DNA of 35,634 nt from an uncultured Eisenbergiella sp. Lineage in GTDB: Bacteria > Bacillota > Clostridia > Lachnospirales > Lachnospiraceae. The first letter of the stretch is position 1; each line of letters opens with the position of its first letter. The position numbers and the translations under genes were made by a program. The DNA lies in contig CANQTI010000002.1 in the NCBI GenBank assembly GCA_947626725.1, forward strand, positions 1 to 35,634, given 5' to 3'. This document shows positions 1 to 8,100 of this stretch, piece by piece. The notes beneath the pieces are model-generated. The model ran no database searches and was not told the DNA's origin. It saw only the letters and a list, made by a program, of their open reading frames with translations.

Positions 1-76
1 GGGATTTGAACCCTCGCGCCTGTTACAGCCTACCGGTGTTCGAAGCCGGACCCTTCAGCCACTTGGGTACTTCTCC
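1..76 (-). tRNA. tRNA-Ser (probable CGA anticodon), 3' end cut off by the window
   Basis: Read on the minus strand, the 5' end GGAGAAG starts at 76 and the T-arm GGTTCAAATCCC ends at position 1, so the 3' acceptor half lies outside. A long extra arm makes it class II, and the acceptor and D-arm resemble serine tRNAs of Lachnospiraceae. The seven-base anticodon loop reads TTCGAAC, which puts CGA at positions 34-36. The anticodon stem is CCGG/CCGG plus one C-A mismatch at the loop-closing pair. The isotype is less certain than the tRNA call. Confidence 0.8.
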
Positions 77-267
77 ATAAAAGGGAATGCCCTCGGGGAT
101 GTCCATTTCCTCGAGGCATTCTCTATTCTACTCGAAAAGACTGCATTGTGCAAGAGGAAAAAGCGGGATTTCTGTGATTAATTTGCGCGCGGAAGGGCCC
201 CTGCTGCAGCCGTACGGCCGCCGATGCGGCTTACGAAGCGATTGCCCGTCCATTTTACGGAAAGTGG

Positions 268-296
268 TTGACAACGGTTCCTGCAGATACTATACT
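268..296 (+). promoter_or_regulatory. sigma-A promoter of acpP
   Basis: TTGACA at 268-273 and TATACT at 291-296 are separated by 17 nt. The predicted transcript starts about 40 nt before the acpP start codon. Nothing else convincing lies in the 268-nt stretch between the tRNA and acpP. Confidence 0.85.
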
Positions 297-344
297 TTTT
301 TTGAAAATAGCCCTTTGATGAGGCGTTAAAGGAGATCGTGTGCT

Positions 345-575
345 ATGTTGGAGAAAATCGCGGATATTATTCGGGAGCAGTTGAACCTGGATGATGTGAA
401 AATTACAGAGGATACCTCATTCAAGGATGACCTTCAGGCGGATTCGCTGGATCTATTCGAGCTGGTGATGGCGTTTGAAGAGGAGTATGGAATCGAGATC
501 CCGTCCGAAGATCTGGAGAAGCTCCAGACTGTCGGAGATGTGATGGAATACATCAAGGATCAGGATATCGATTGA
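345..575 (+). CDS. acpP: acyl carrier protein of fatty acid synthesis
   Basis: This 76-residue acidic protein has the usual ACP length and the four-helix pattern. The DSL motif at residues 33-35 supplies Ser34 for attachment of 4'-phosphopantetheine. In the cytoplasm it carries growing acyl chains for type II fatty acid synthesis. The start is supported by AAAGGAG about 9 nt upstream of the ATG. It has its own strong promoter and is closed by a terminator, so it looks monocistronic; the usual plsX/fabD neighbours are absent. A second, more divergent carrier protein sits in the polysaccharide locus at 29157, so this copy is the better candidate for the housekeeping ACP. Confidence 0.93.
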   Translation: MLEKIADIIREQLNLDDVKITEDTSFKDDLQADSLDLFELVMAFEEEYGIEIPSEDLEKLQTVGDVMEYIKDQDID

Positions 576-600
576 CAGATAATATTCTGTGGAGATAAGA

Positions 601-641
601 AACGGAGTTGTCTGGCCAGAGGGCGCGGCAGCTCCGTTTTT
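601..641 (+). terminator. intrinsic terminator of acpP
   Basis: AACGGAG (601-607) pairs with CTCCGTT (632-638), extended by a few weaker pairs, and is followed directly by a run of T at 637-641. It lies 26 nt after the acpP stop codon. Confidence 0.8.
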
Positions 642-768
642 GTGTTCCTGGAAGGATGGATATTTTCGGAGACTGTTTTGGGAATATTTTCTATTGGCGG
701 AAATCTGCGGTGTGGTCAGGATATTCTCAGGTCCAAAACCAGTGTTCAGACAAAGCTTGGGAGACGGA

Positions 769-797
769 TTGATTTTGATTTTTGATTTAGGTATACT
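769..797 (+). promoter_or_regulatory. sigma-A promoter of tatD
   Basis: TTGATT (769-774) and TATACT (792-797) are separated by 17 nt. The predicted transcript start near 804 is downstream of 589, which argues for the tatD start at 880. Confidence 0.7.
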
Positions 798-879
798 GAA
801 ATCTGAAAATGAGCGCGCATTTCGGGCGTATTATTTTTTAAAGCGGAAATCCGAGCGCGATGTCAGGAGGCGAAAACAG

Positions 880-1650
880 ATGATCTATGAGAGTCATGCA
901 CACTTTGACGATAAAGCTTTTGACGCGGACCGGGACGCGCTGCTGGCGTCTCTGCCGGGAGCGGGGATCGGCCGGGTGATCAACGTTTCTTCGGACCGGC
1001 CCTCCGTGGATTCCACGCTGGCGCTGGCCGAAAAATGGCCGTTCGTTTATGCGGCGGTGGGGATCCACCCTTCGGAGCTGGAGGGCCTGACGGATCCGGA
1101 CTATGACTGGCTGAAGGAACGTCTTTCCCATCCGAAGGCCGCGGCGTTGGGAGAGATCGGGCTGGATTATCATTGGGAAAAAGAAGAGACGGCGCGCGCC
1201 CTGCAGAAGGAATGGTTTGCCAGACAGCTTTCGCTGGCCCGGGAGACGGGAAAACCGGTGATCATCCATTCCCGGGAGGCGGCAAAGGACACCTGGGATG
1301 TGATGGAGGCGTGTCGGTGGGATGGACTGCGCGGCGTCATGCACTGCTTTTCCTATACGAAAGAGACGGCCAGGGATTACCTGAAATGGGATTTCTATTT
1401 CGGCATCGGCGGTGTGATCACATTTCAGAACGCGAAGAAGCTGAAGGAAGCGGTGGAATATATCCCGCTGGAGCGTATTCTGCTGGAGACGGACTGCCCG
1501 TATCTGGCGCCGGTCCCATACCGGGGGAAGCGCAATTCTTCCTTGTATCTGCCCTATGTCGTACAGGCCATCGCACAGATCAAGGGTGTCAGCGAGGATG
1601 AGGCGGAGCGTGTCACCTGGAGGAACGCACAGGAGCTGTTCGGTGTCTGA
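880..1650 (+). CDS. tatD: TatD-family metal-dependent deoxyribonuclease
   Basis: The 256-residue product has the length and fold signature of TatD hydrolases, TIM-barrel nucleases proposed to act in DNA repair or 3'-5' exonuclease processing. The metal ligands expected for the family are visible: His6 and His8 in SHAHFD, Glu92 in GEIGLDYHW, His130 in VIIHSRE, His155 in MHCFS and Asp205 in ETDCPYLAP. I chose the ATG at 880 because AGGAGG lies 9 nt upstream and the family begins with this strand; an upstream extension to 589 is open but unlikely. The gene precedes rsmA by 119 nt, a tatD-rsmA order that is common in Bacillota. The gap between them holds structured element A. Confidence 0.92.
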   Translation: MIYESHAHFDDKAFDADRDALLASLPGAGIGRVINVSSDRPSVDSTLALAEKWPFVYAAVGIHPSELEGLTDPDYDWLKERLSHPKAAALGEIGLDYHWEKEETARALQKEWFARQLSLARETGKPVIIHSREAAKDTWDVMEACRWDGLRGVMHCFSYTKETARDYLKWDFYFGIGGVITFQNAKKLKEAVEYIPLERILLETDCPYLAPVPYRGKRNSSLYLPYVVQAIAQIKGVSEDEAERVTWRNAQELFGV

Positions 1651-1660
1651 AAAGAGACAG

Positions 1661-1769
1661 GGGGAAAGCATGAAAAATAAGCCGGATGGCTTATTTTTCA
1701 TGCTGCGTTTTGTGCTGCGGGCGTCACAAAACGCGGGATCGCACGTGTCGGCCCATATACGCTCGCGGA
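1661..1769 (+). ncRNA. structured intergenic element, copy A (two hairpins plus pseudoknot)
   Basis: Hairpin 1 is a perfect 16-bp stem, 1668-1683 with 1688-1703, with a 4-nt loop. Hairpin 2 is a perfect 10-bp stem, GCGTTTTGTG (1705-1714) with CACAAAACGC (1725-1734). Its loop segment CTGCGGGCG (1715-1723) can pair over 9 positions, two of them G-U, with CGCTCGCGG (1760-1768). The rsmA start codon follows one nucleotide later at 1770. Copies B (28241) and C (29376) share the architecture with different pairing sequences. Function is unknown; a cis-acting control of translation or readthrough is inference. I do not recognise it as a named RNA family. Confidence 0.75.
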
Positions 1770-2657
1770 ATGGAGGAGACTGTGGAATTACTGGGAATCC
1801 CGGCAAATACCATTGCCGTTTTGAAAAAATACGATTTTAAGATCCAGAAGAAGTTCGGACAGAATTTTCTCATCGATCCCCATGTGCTGGAAAAGATCGT
1901 GGAGGCTGCGGAGCTGACGCCGGAGGACTGCGTGGTGGAGATCGGCCCCGGCCTGGGTGCGATGACACAGTATCTGGCGAAGCGGGCCGGGCGCGTGGCG
2001 GCGGTGGAAATCGACCGGGCGCTGATTCCGATTCTGCAGGAGACGCTGGCGGACTGTGAGAACGTGGAGATCATCAACGAGGATATCCTGAAGGTGGATC
2101 TGACCAGGCTGGCGGAGGAAAAAAACGGCGGCAGACCCATCAAGGTGGTGGCGAATCTTCCTTATTATATCACCACGCCCATTGTGATGAGCCTGCTGGA
2201 GAAGCGGGTGCCGCTGTACTCGATGACCATCATGGTGCAGAAGGAGGTGGCGGAGCGGATGCAGGCCGGTCCAGGCGGGAAGGAATACGGCGCCTTGTCC
2301 CTGGCGGTACAGTATTTCGCCGACGCCCGGATCGTGGCCAATGTGCCGCCCAACTGTTTTATCCCCCGTCCCGGCGTGGGCAGCGCCGTGGTCTGCCTGA
2401 AGCGCTACGAAAAACCGCCCGTGTCCGTTCCCGACGAGGACCTGCTTTTTTCCGTCATCCGGGCTTCCTTCAACCAGCGCCGCAAAATGCTGGTGAACAG
2501 CCTGTACAACGCCGCGGGCCTGTCCTTTTCAAAAGAAACCGTGCGGGACGCCCTGCTTTCCATGGGAGTGTCGGAGACTGTGCGCGGCGAGGCCCTGACG
2601 CTGGAGCAGTTCGCGCGCCTTACGGAGCTTCTGGCCGCCGCGCGGGAGGAAGCGTGA
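1770..2657 (+). CDS. rsmA: 16S rRNA (adenine(1518)-N6/adenine(1519)-N6)-dimethyltransferase
   Basis: This 295-residue protein (KsgA) dimethylates two adjacent adenines near the 3' end of 16S rRNA with S-adenosylmethionine during 30S assembly. The family entry motif KKFGQNFLID is at 27-36, the SAM-binding EIGPGLG at 57-63 and the catalytic NLPYY at 129-133. The start at 1770 fits the usual KsgA N terminus, where a short LGIPANT-type segment precedes the QKKFGQNF motif. No normal ribosome site precedes it; the ATG lies one base after the pseudoknot of element A, so initiation may depend on that structure or on coupling. It probably shares a transcript with tatD. Confidence 0.94.
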   Translation: MEETVELLGIPANTIAVLKKYDFKIQKKFGQNFLIDPHVLEKIVEAAELTPEDCVVEIGPGLGAMTQYLAKRAGRVAAVEIDRALIPILQETLADCENVEIINEDILKVDLTRLAEEKNGGRPIKVVANLPYYITTPIVMSLLEKRVPLYSMTIMVQKEVAERMQAGPGGKEYGALSLAVQYFADARIVANVPPNCFIPRPGVGSAVVCLKRYEKPPVSVPDEDLLFSVIRASFNQRRKMLVNSLYNAAGLSFSKETVRDALLSMGVSETVRGEALTLEQFARLTELLAAAREEA

Positions 2658-2752
2658 TCCGGGCCGTCAGTTTCGTGATAAATAACACGCGGAATTGGAA
2701 AACTGCGTGTACAGGAGTTGACGGAAGTCCGTCTGCACCGCTGCAGATGCAT

Positions 2753-2808
2753 AAAAAATCCTGATACGAGGCCCTCGGCCTCATATCAGGATTCGGCGGT
2801 TGTTTTTA
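2753..2808. terminator. shared terminator between rsmA and the converging minus-strand gene
   Basis: A long stem (2757-2773 with 2777-2793, one mismatch) is flanked by an A run on the left (2753-2758) and by TTGTTTTTATTT on the right. It is a strong terminator for the minus-strand gene and a weaker one for rsmA because the right T run starts about 8 nt after the stem. Confidence 0.8.
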
Positions 2809-3024
2809 TTTCTGCTGCCAATATCGCTTCACGGTTTCCAGTGCCTCCGCCTCTGTCAGTTCATACTGCTCAGCCAGCTGCTGGGCCACCAGATTCTGGG
2901 GATTGCCCAGATTCTGTGCGATCCTGACTAGCTTTTCTATTCCCTCCTGTATCCCTTCAGCCCTCGCGATCCTTCGGGTTTCCTGCACATCATATGGTTC
3001 AAAATTTGCAAATAATTCTCCCAT
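2806..3024 (-). CDS. small protein resembling the C-terminal tail of Rpn-family nucleases
   Basis: The 72-residue product begins MGELFANFEPYDVQETRR and continues as a charged helical segment, which resembles the C-terminal end of Rpn (PD-(D/E)XK) recombination-promoting nucleases of Lachnospiraceae. The nuclease core is absent, and I find no PD-(D/E)XK remnant in the 300 bases upstream. It looks expressed in its own right: AAGGAGAG lies just before the ATG and a good promoter (3048-3076) lies 24 nt further up. In E. coli, short proteins made from internal starts of rpn genes inhibit the full-length toxin; whether this orphan does the same is inference. It could instead be a decayed rpn gene that acquired a promoter. 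Confidence 0.6.
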   Translation of the reverse strand: MGELFANFEPYDVQETRRIARAEGIQEGIEKLVRIAQNLGNPQNLVAQQLAEQYELTEAEALETVKRYWQQK

Positions 3025-3047
3025 ACGTCTCTCCTTTTTCTTCTATC

Positions 3048-3076
3048 ACTATAGCAGATAATGCCGCGCCTGACAA
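3048..3076 (-). promoter_or_regulatory. sigma-A promoter of the small Rpn-like gene
   Basis: On the minus strand, TTGTCA (3076-3071) and TATAGT (3053-3048) are separated by 17 nt. The predicted leader is only about 17 nt and contains the ribosome site. Confidence 0.75.
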
Positions 3077-3238
3077 GAAAATTCCGGCAGCAGGTCTGAC
3101 TCCAAAAATGAAATTGTAAATTCCACCTTCTGTTACCCTTGTGGAGTTTACCCCTGCACAGCAGGTCTGACGGACCTGCAGGCATCAAGGCTGACAGGTC
3201 CCGGCCGTTTTCGGGTCTGTCAGGTGAAAATATCTTTT

Positions 3239-3267
3239 TTGTGAACCGGGATATCTTTTGTTACAAT
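3239..3267 (+). promoter_or_regulatory. promoter of the ECF sigma operon
   Basis: TTGTGA (3239-3244) and TACAAT (3262-3267) are separated by 17 nt. The predicted transcript start near 3274 rules out any start codon at 3258 for the sigma gene. An ECF-type autoregulatory reading (GAACC in the -35 area) is possible but not clear. Confidence 0.65.
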
Positions 3268-3332
3268 GTATGAGTGAAGGGCGCGAAACCCGGATCAAAA
3301 GACGTCTTTGGAAACCGGAGGAAATGCACGGC

Positions 3333-3854
3333 ATGAACCTGACACAGATACAGCAGTGCATGGAAGCATACGGAAAAGAGGTATATGCCTTCTGCTGTCG
3401 GCTCACGCGGAACCGGCAGGAAGCGGAGGATCTGTATCAGGATACCTTTTTGACAGCAATGGAGCGCATGGAGCAGATCGATGCGCAGGGCAATCCCAAA
3501 AGCTGGCTGATCTCCGTTTGCCTGCGGATCTGGAAAAACCGGAAGCGCAAATTCGCCTGGCGGCAGCGCATCGCCGGAGAACGGCTCTATGTGGAAGAGG
3601 CCGACCGACCCGAAGCGGCCGCGGATACGCCGGAGGAGAAGCTGATCACCGAAGAGCGGCACAGACAGGTGCGGCAGGCGGTGGAAAGGCTGGAAGAAAA
3701 ATTCCGGATACCGGTGTACCTGTATTACACCGCAGAGCTGTCCGTGGAGGAGATCGGGGCACTTCTTGGGATCCCCGCGGGCACGGTGAAAAGCCGGCTG
3801 TATAAGGCGAGGCTGCTGCTGCGAAAGGAACTGGAGGATTTTGATCATGACTGA
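3333..3854 (+). CDS. ECF-type RNA polymerase sigma factor
   Basis: The 173-residue protein has the two-domain ECF layout. Region 2 covers about residues 10-75, with AEDLYQDTFL as the typical -10 binding helix. Region 4 covers about 110-165, with a helix-turn-helix ending GTVKSRLYKAR that contacts the -35 element. GGAGG at 3317-3321 favours the ATG at 3333; the in-frame ATG at 3324 is an alternative but too close to the ribosome site. The stop overlaps the start of the next gene by 8 nt, the usual sigma/anti-sigma coupling. Its targets are unknown; the giant surface protein downstream is a physically obvious candidate, although that gene has a normal sigma-A-type promoter. Confidence 0.9.
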   Translation: MNLTQIQQCMEAYGKEVYAFCCRLTRNRQEAEDLYQDTFLTAMERMEQIDAQGNPKSWLISVCLRIWKNRKRKFAWRQRIAGERLYVEEADRPEAAADTPEEKLITEERHRQVRQAVERLEEKFRIPVYLYYTAELSVEEIGALLGIPAGTVKSRLYKARLLLRKELEDFDHD

Positions 3855-4683
3855 TAAAGAATTGGATCAGCTCTTAAAATGCGCCCTTTCTCCAGAGAGA
3901 GAGCCGGATGCCCGGCTGAATGAAAAGATCATGGAAAGAATGGGAGGACGTGTGACAATGAGCGGAAAACAGAAAAAAAAGGGAATGTCCTATGCGGTGC
4001 TGGCCGCGGCTGCGGTGTTGGTGCTGGGGACACTGGCGGCCTTTGGCATGTGGCATTATCTGAATCCCGATCAGGTGGCGCAGGAGGTGGGAAATGTGGG
4101 ACTGCAGGAGGCGTTTGCGGGCCCGGACGCCGTTTCCGTCAACGCGACACAGGAATTCGGCGATTATCGGGTGACGCTTCTGGGCGTGGTCTCCGGGAAA
4201 AATCTGTCCCGGTATGAAGGAATGGAGACGCTCGAGGAGGACAAAACCTATGCGGTGACGGCGACGGAGCGTACGGACGGCACGCCTATGCCCGACACCT
4301 CGGACGACGCTTACGGGGAAAAGCCCTTCTTCGTGACGCCGCTGATTCGGGGGGAGGACCCGGCCTGGATCAATGTGTTCACGCTGGGCGGCGGCGGTTA
4401 TTTGGAGACGGTGGTCGACGGTGTGACCTACCGAATTCTGGAGTGCGACAATCTGGAGAAATTTGCGGACCGCGGTCTCTACCTGGCCGTCAATTCCGGT
4501 TCGTTTCTCGATCAGAGCGCTTATACTTTTGATGAGACCAGCGGCGAGATCAGCCGGGTGGAGGGGTACGACGGCGTCAACGCGCTCTTCGATCTGCCTT
4601 TGGATGCGGGTAAGGCGGACAGAGAGGCCGCGGAACAGGCGCTGAACGCGATCTGGGAGGAGCTTTTCCCGGACGGACGGTAA
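3847..4683 (+). CDS. putative membrane anti-sigma factor
   Basis: The 278-residue protein has a short cytoplasmic N terminus (about 46 residues), one transmembrane helix at about 47-70 and an extracytoplasmic domain of about 200 residues. This is the layout of anti-sigma factors that hold a partner ECF sigma at the membrane. The start ATG at 3847 has GGAGG 9 nt upstream and overlaps the sigma gene, so the two are translationally coupled. I see no zinc-binding HxxxCxxC motif. The outer domain is rich in beta-type segments and could sense a ligand or envelope stress, but I do not recognise its family with confidence. The assignment rests mainly on topology and position. Confidence 0.72.
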   Translation: MTDKELDQLLKCALSPEREPDARLNEKIMERMGGRVTMSGKQKKKGMSYAVLAAAAVLVLGTLAAFGMWHYLNPDQVAQEVGNVGLQEAFAGPDAVSVNATQEFGDYRVTLLGVVSGKNLSRYEGMETLEEDKTYAVTATERTDGTPMPDTSDDAYGEKPFFVTPLIRGEDPAWINVFTLGGGGYLETVVDGVTYRILECDNLEKFADRGLYLAVNSGSFLDQSAYTFDETSGEISRVEGYDGVNALFDLPLDAGKADREAAEQALNAIWEELFPDGR

Positions 4684-4822
4684 ATGTGGTTCAGGGGTGT
4701 CGTCTTTAAACGGCAGTGAACGGTTGGAATTTCCCGGACAGACAGTGAGCGGTGCTGCTCGGGGAAGCCCCATCTAAGACGGATATGAATGTGGGAGCGG
4801 CAGAGCAGACCGCTTGGAAACG

Positions 4823-4866
4823 GGAATACGGCGTGAAAAAGAAATCATGCCGTATTCCTGTTTTCG
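4823..4866 (+). terminator. intrinsic terminator of the sigma/anti-sigma operon
   Basis: A 14-bp stem with one G-U pair (4823-4836 with 4845-4858) and an 8-nt loop is followed by TGTTTTCGT. Confidence 0.82.
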
Positions 4867-4912
4867 TATATTTCGAATGAATTTCGAGGTAAAAAAAAAG
4901 TTACTTCTATGC

Positions 4913-4941
4913 TTGACAGGAAATGCATGGCGTGGTATATT
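4913..4941 (+). promoter_or_regulatory. sigma-A promoter of the giant surface protein
   Basis: TTGACA (4913-4918) and TATATT (4936-4941) are separated by 17 nt, preceded by an A9 run (4891-4899) that could serve as an UP-like element. Confidence 0.82.
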
Positions 4942-5106
4942 TATCGTAAAACAAACGAAATATAGAGAATAAATATTTATAAAATAGATTATGTCCAGTG
5001 AAGAGACTTGGGAAAGAAGCTTACAGAGACGTTGGTACAGTTTCGTTCGGACGGATTCGAGACAGGAAATTAAGAGGGGCGGAAGCCTTTCGGAAAGGGG
5101 TTATAT

Positions 5107-8100
5107 ATGAAAAAGCGTGTGAGAAAAAGTGTAAGAAGCATGCTGGCGGTTTTGTTGGTGGTTGGAATGGCGATGAGTGTTCCCCTGCAGACGCTGGCGG
5201 AGGAGGAAGCCGGGGCAGAAGCGTTTACCGAGCAGGAACAGGCTCCGACGGAGGGAACAGGGGCAGAAAGCCGAGAAGCACAGGCGACCGTGAGTGGGGA
5301 GAATACGGAAATAGAAGACGTATCCCAAGGCACGGAAGGCGTGGAGACCCCGGAAAACGCAACCCAGAATACAGAGGATGCGACGGCGCCGGAAGGCACA
5401 TCCCAGAACGCGGAAGACGCAGCGGCGCCGGAAAGCACGCCACAGAATGCGGAAGATGCAGCAGCGCCGGAAAGCACGCCACAGAACGCGGAAGACACAG
5501 CGGCGCCGGAAAGCACAAACCAGGACGCAGAAGGCACAAAGGCCCCGGGGAGCACGCCTCAGAACGCGGATGACGCAGAAAGTTTGGGGAAGTTATCCCA
5601 GAACGCGGACGGCGCGGAAAATCCGGAGGCTGCGGGAAACGATTCCGGAGAGGTTCTGCCGGAGACGGCGCAGCCGAATAGTGACGAAATTATGTCTGAA
5701 GAAAGCACCGGAATCGAAGAGATGGAGACACTGAAAACGGACGGCAGCGGTGCCTCAGCGTCCGTCAGGATCAGTGCCATTGTGCAGTATGACGGCGAGC
5801 TGGAAGCAGGGCAGTTTTCTTTCCGGCTGGAATTGACAGGCACAGCCAGTGATCCGGATGATGCCGTGTCCCTGAGCGCTTCCAATGATGCGGAAGGAAA
5901 AATCACGTTTGAGGAAATATCCTATGAAGAAGCAGGGGAGTATGATTATGCGCTTCGCCAGGAAAACGGAGGAGAAATTGTAAACGGCGTCCGGCTGGAT
6001 GATACGGTTTTTACGGTGCATGTTTCTGTCAGCCGGGACGAAGAGAAGGGTGACCTTCTGGTGGAGATGGAGCCTGATGCGTCAGAGCTGGTCTTTTTCA
6101 ACAGGCAGGAGGAAGCGGTTGAAGACGGACATGAAGAAATCGCCGCGGAACTCTCTGCCGGAACGTCGGTCAGCCTGAATAACTATATTAAGTCGGAAAC
6201 CTTTACGGTTACTAATAATGAGTTATCGGTAGGGGATGACGGCCGGACAGATTTTTTTACGCTGACGGCGACATATGCGATCCCTTACGATGCGATCCCA
6301 TGGGATGAAAATGGAGAGGGGGTTGTCCGGTATACCGTTCCGCAGGGTAAGCTTTCGGATGGAACGTTGATCTCGCCGGAGTTTAATCCGGCACAGGGAG
6401 CGGGAACGGTTCGTTCCACTGTTGGCAAAGAGGTCGGCTCTTATGAAATACAGGATGGCGTTATGGTCATCACTTTTTACGAGGGCAAGTTAGAAAAGGG
6501 AACCGAGGTCAGCGGGGAATTATCGATGGAGCTTTCGCTGACGCTGACAAAAGAGCAAGCGGGAGACAATGAAAATATAGAATTTGGAGAGGAAGAGCAT
6601 AAAACAACGGTTCAGTTCCGGAAAGCGGAATCGGTCGGCGTGGAGAAGCGTGCGGAAGATGTTTCTGTGGAAACGATAGAAGGCGATCCATCTCACCGTA
6701 TTCTGAAATATTTTTATGTGATTGAGGTGACCTCTCAGACAGGCACGAGCCAGCCTATAGAGATATCGGATATTCTAAAGCAGCGTGCAGTCGAGGACGG
6801 ATCGCTCGAGGTTCTGAAGCCGGACGACGGCACGCCTGGAGTGGAGATTACCCTGTACGGTGCTGACGGCAAAGAGAAGAGCTGTTCGGCAGGACTGGAG
6901 ATATCATCCGGTGATGCGGCGCTTTTGTCCGGGTCCCTTCCGGCGCTTGCGGAGGGAGACTATTATGTGATCAGGTATTGTGTGACAGAGAAGGTGAGCA
7001 GTTCTGTGGGTGGCACGTTTACGGAGAAAAACAGCGTATCCGTTTCCATTCCGGATCCCCGGAATCCGGCGGAAAAGGTCGTGGCAACGGCTGATGCGGA
7101 TAAGGAATATCATTTCGCCGGCGACGATTTCGTGGATTTCGAGGTAACAAAAGAGGTGCAGAGCGCCGGGGAGGAGATCGAGGTAGGGTCTGATTATTCT
7201 GTGACCTGGCCTTATTGCGTGGAAGTCCATGTGGTGAACGATGAGGAAGGACTGGGAACAAAGGAAAAGACCGTTATCGTCACCGATACGGCTGTGAGCC
7301 GTGCCTGGGGAACCGGACGGAAGCTGCAAAATTTCCACATGTATCGGGTGCAGGAGGGAACCGGAGAGGAAGAGGAAATCACAAAGGATGAGCTGCAGAA
7401 GCTGGGCCTTGAGTGCTCCCTGAATGAAAACGAGGCGATTCAGCAGGGCGAGTGGCTGTTCGGCGTAGAGCTTCCTCCGCTGAAAGCGGGAGAATACTAT
7501 CGGATCAAATATGAGGTGGTGGAGAGCGGCATCTATGCGTTCATCCATGATGGCAAAGAGGATGATTTCAAGATCAGAAGCGAAAACAGCGTCCGCGCTG
7601 AGATAAACGGAAACGCCAAATTTGCGAAAGCGACTGCGACAGCGCTTTTGCCGGACGGAACGGAGCCGCTGCCTTCCCTTGAAAAAGAAAAGGGAAGCGA
7701 TTCCCCGTCTGTGACGGAAGATGGGGAATCCGTCCAGTTTGACTGGCAGATCGTGATCAATGAGTATGGCGCTGTTAATCTGACTGGATATGAGATTTCC
7801 GATGATTATACGGTCTCCTTTGATACGAAAGTTGTGCAGGAGGGCGAGACAGGATCCTATTATGAATCCTATAGAGGGAAAGTATATGTAAAAGAAATCG
7901 GCCGCCCCGACTATAATACAGTATCGGGAGGGTTCATACATCTTCCGGCAAAATTTGAAACTGCGGAAGATGGAAGGTATGTTTTGAAAGAAATAGACGG
8001 AGATGGGGAACTGCCCATTAAGGATCCGCACGATGTGTTTGTACTGACCTACTCTGTTTCGGTCCCGAAAGGGGAGCATTCGCTGATTGACATGTACAAT

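Larger units (their letters stand above)
576..879 (+). other. intergenic region with acpP terminator and tatD promoter
   Basis: This 304-nt gap holds the acpP terminator (601-641) and a sigma-A promoter (769-797). The tatD reading frame stays open back to 589 but this upstream part has no family similarity and contains the terminator, so I treat it as noncoding. Confidence 0.75.
3025..3332. other. divergent intergenic region
   Basis: This region separates the minus-strand Rpn-like gene from the plus-strand sigma factor. It holds a promoter for each, plus a hairpin (CTGACAG 3191-3197 with CTGTCAG 3217-3223, extended inward) just upstream of the sigma promoter. The T run at 3235-3240 is too far from the stem for a clear terminator, so the hairpin may be an operator or a weak transcription barrier. 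Confidence 0.6.
4684..5106 (+). other. intergenic region upstream of the giant surface protein
   Basis: The 423 nt contain a strong terminator (4823-4866) for the sigma/anti-sigma transcript and a strong promoter (4913-4941). The leader from about 4948 to 5106 is AT-rich at first, then mixed; I find no stable hairpin in it. AAAGGGG at 5094-5100 is the ribosome site for the next gene. Confidence 0.7.

Noticed and set aside
87..329. Plus-strand open frame of 80 codons between the tRNA and acpP
   Set aside because: It contains the acpP promoter, has no ribosome site and no recognisable motif.
589..879. N-terminal extension of TatD
   Set aside because: It contains the acpP terminator and lies partly upstream of the tatD promoter; a ribosome site and family alignment place the start at 880.
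838..1806. Minus-strand open frame of 322 codons across tatD
   Set aside because: Antisense to tatD with its intact metal ligands; composition rich in Arg, Pro and His is typical of a shadow frame.
4998..5573. Plus-strand open frame of 191 codons overlapping the start of the surface protein
   Set aside because: It is an alternative frame of the repeat region, full of Arg and Gly, and lacks a ribosome site.
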